32,208 bases of DNA, from positions 1-32,208 of the forward strand of contig JAGAJA010000017.1 of NCBI GenBank assembly GCA_017829075.1, read 5' to 3'. The notes beneath the pieces are model-generated. The model did not search any database. It worked only from the letters and a program-made list of their open reading frames with translations, and was not told where the DNA came from. This document shows positions 32,001 through 32,208 of this stretch, piece by piece (position 1 is the stretch's first letter; each line of letters starts with the position of its first letter). The position numbers and the translations under genes are program-made. This DNA comes from Oscillospiraceae bacterium. Lineage in GTDB: Bacteria; Bacillota_A; Clostridia; Oscillospirales; Ruminococcaceae.

Positions 32001-32027
32001 GAGGGAAGTGAGAGCTTCCCTCTTTTT
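32001..32027 (+). terminator. Terminator of pnp
   Basis: GAGGGAAG (32001-32008) pairs perfectly with CTTCCCTC (32015-32022) around a 6-base loop, followed by TTTTT. Confidence 0.93.
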
Positions 32028-32028
32028 G

Positions 32029-32057
32029 TTGACTTGGGGGAAAGTCTGTGGTATAAT
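32029..32057 (+). promoter_or_regulatory. Promoter for a gene to the right of the window
   Basis: TTGACT (32029-32034) and TATAAT (32052-32057) with a 17-base spacer. It starts at once after the pnp terminator. Confidence 0.8.
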
Positions 32058-32098
32058 CATGTTGTGAGCATTTCAGATTGATAAATCGGAATTTGTCG

Positions 32099-32196
32099 GG
32101 CGGGTACGCCCGCCGGCGGCTTCCGCGCTCCGCGCGGAAAATGCTTTTCGCTTCCTTTTGGCACAAAAGGAAGTAGGGTGTGGGGCAAAGCCCCAC
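32099..32196 (+). repeat. String of four perfect hairpins at the right edge
   Basis: Four stems follow each other: GGCGGG-TACG-CCCGCC (32099-32114), TTCCGCGC-TCC-GCGCGGAA (32121-32139), CTTCCTTTTG-GCA-CAAAAGGAAG (32151-32173) and GTGGGGC-AAA-GCCCCAC (32180-32196). The design resembles the modular repeats A-C, but the sequence is different. It may be a second family, cut off by the window end. Confidence 0.8.
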
Positions 32197-32208
32197 CACT
32201 CGCGCGCA

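Overview
The window looks like chromosomal DNA of an anaerobic Gram-positive member of the Clostridia, most likely a Ruminococcus-like Oscillospiraceae species. The evidence is AGGAGG-type ribosome sites, several TTG and GTG starts, many consensus promoters with a 17-base spacer, an oxygen-sensitive class III ribonucleotide reductase, a sortase-like surface anchor and glycogen/fucose sugar genes. The genus is an inference; there is no rRNA in the window.

Layout. 1-756: the 3' end of a surface-protein gene with at least 88 consecutive Thr-Asp dipeptides. 835-3637 (minus): a trkA-trkH potassium-uptake operon. 4136-11227 (plus): a nine-gene phage-derived structural cassette (portal, scaffold-like protein, major capsid protein, connector, minor capsid protein, two small proteins, tail-tip protein, fibre-like protein). 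No terminase, protease, tape measure, integrase, repressor or lysis gene is visible around it. 11367-14528 (minus): a small Cys protein gene, then the phoH-ybeY-dgkA-patatin operon. 14630-15418 (minus): an amidohydrolase. 15700-16769 (plus): rpiB-upp. 17089-20252 (plus): nrdD-nrdG-dut for deoxynucleotide supply. 20500-22837 (minus): two genes of unknown function, one a membrane protein with PH-like halves. 23189-26066 (minus): a TetR regulator with a GH95 fucosidase. 26245-29225 (plus): glgB, then galE. 29418-31982 (plus): rpsO-pnp with structured leaders.

The most unusual feature is a family of modular hairpin repeats of about 190 bases, at 3804-3993, 20285-20472 and 22966-23155 (inverted). 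Each copy is a string of palindromes between 9-base terminal inverted repeats. Each sits exactly between two copies of a terminator-like hairpin, and that hairpin differs at each locus. One internal hairpin has a wholly different sequence in one copy but is still a perfect stem, so the fold seems to be what is kept. A separate nested palindrome lies inside the terminator after the phage cassette (11234-11368), and a different four-hairpin string begins at the right edge (32099-32196).

The second item of interest is the capsid cassette, which sits between host genes and may be a remnant, a satellite or a domesticated particle. The third is the tetR/glgB intergenic region, where two near-consensus promoters face each other and one overlaps a perfect palindrome.
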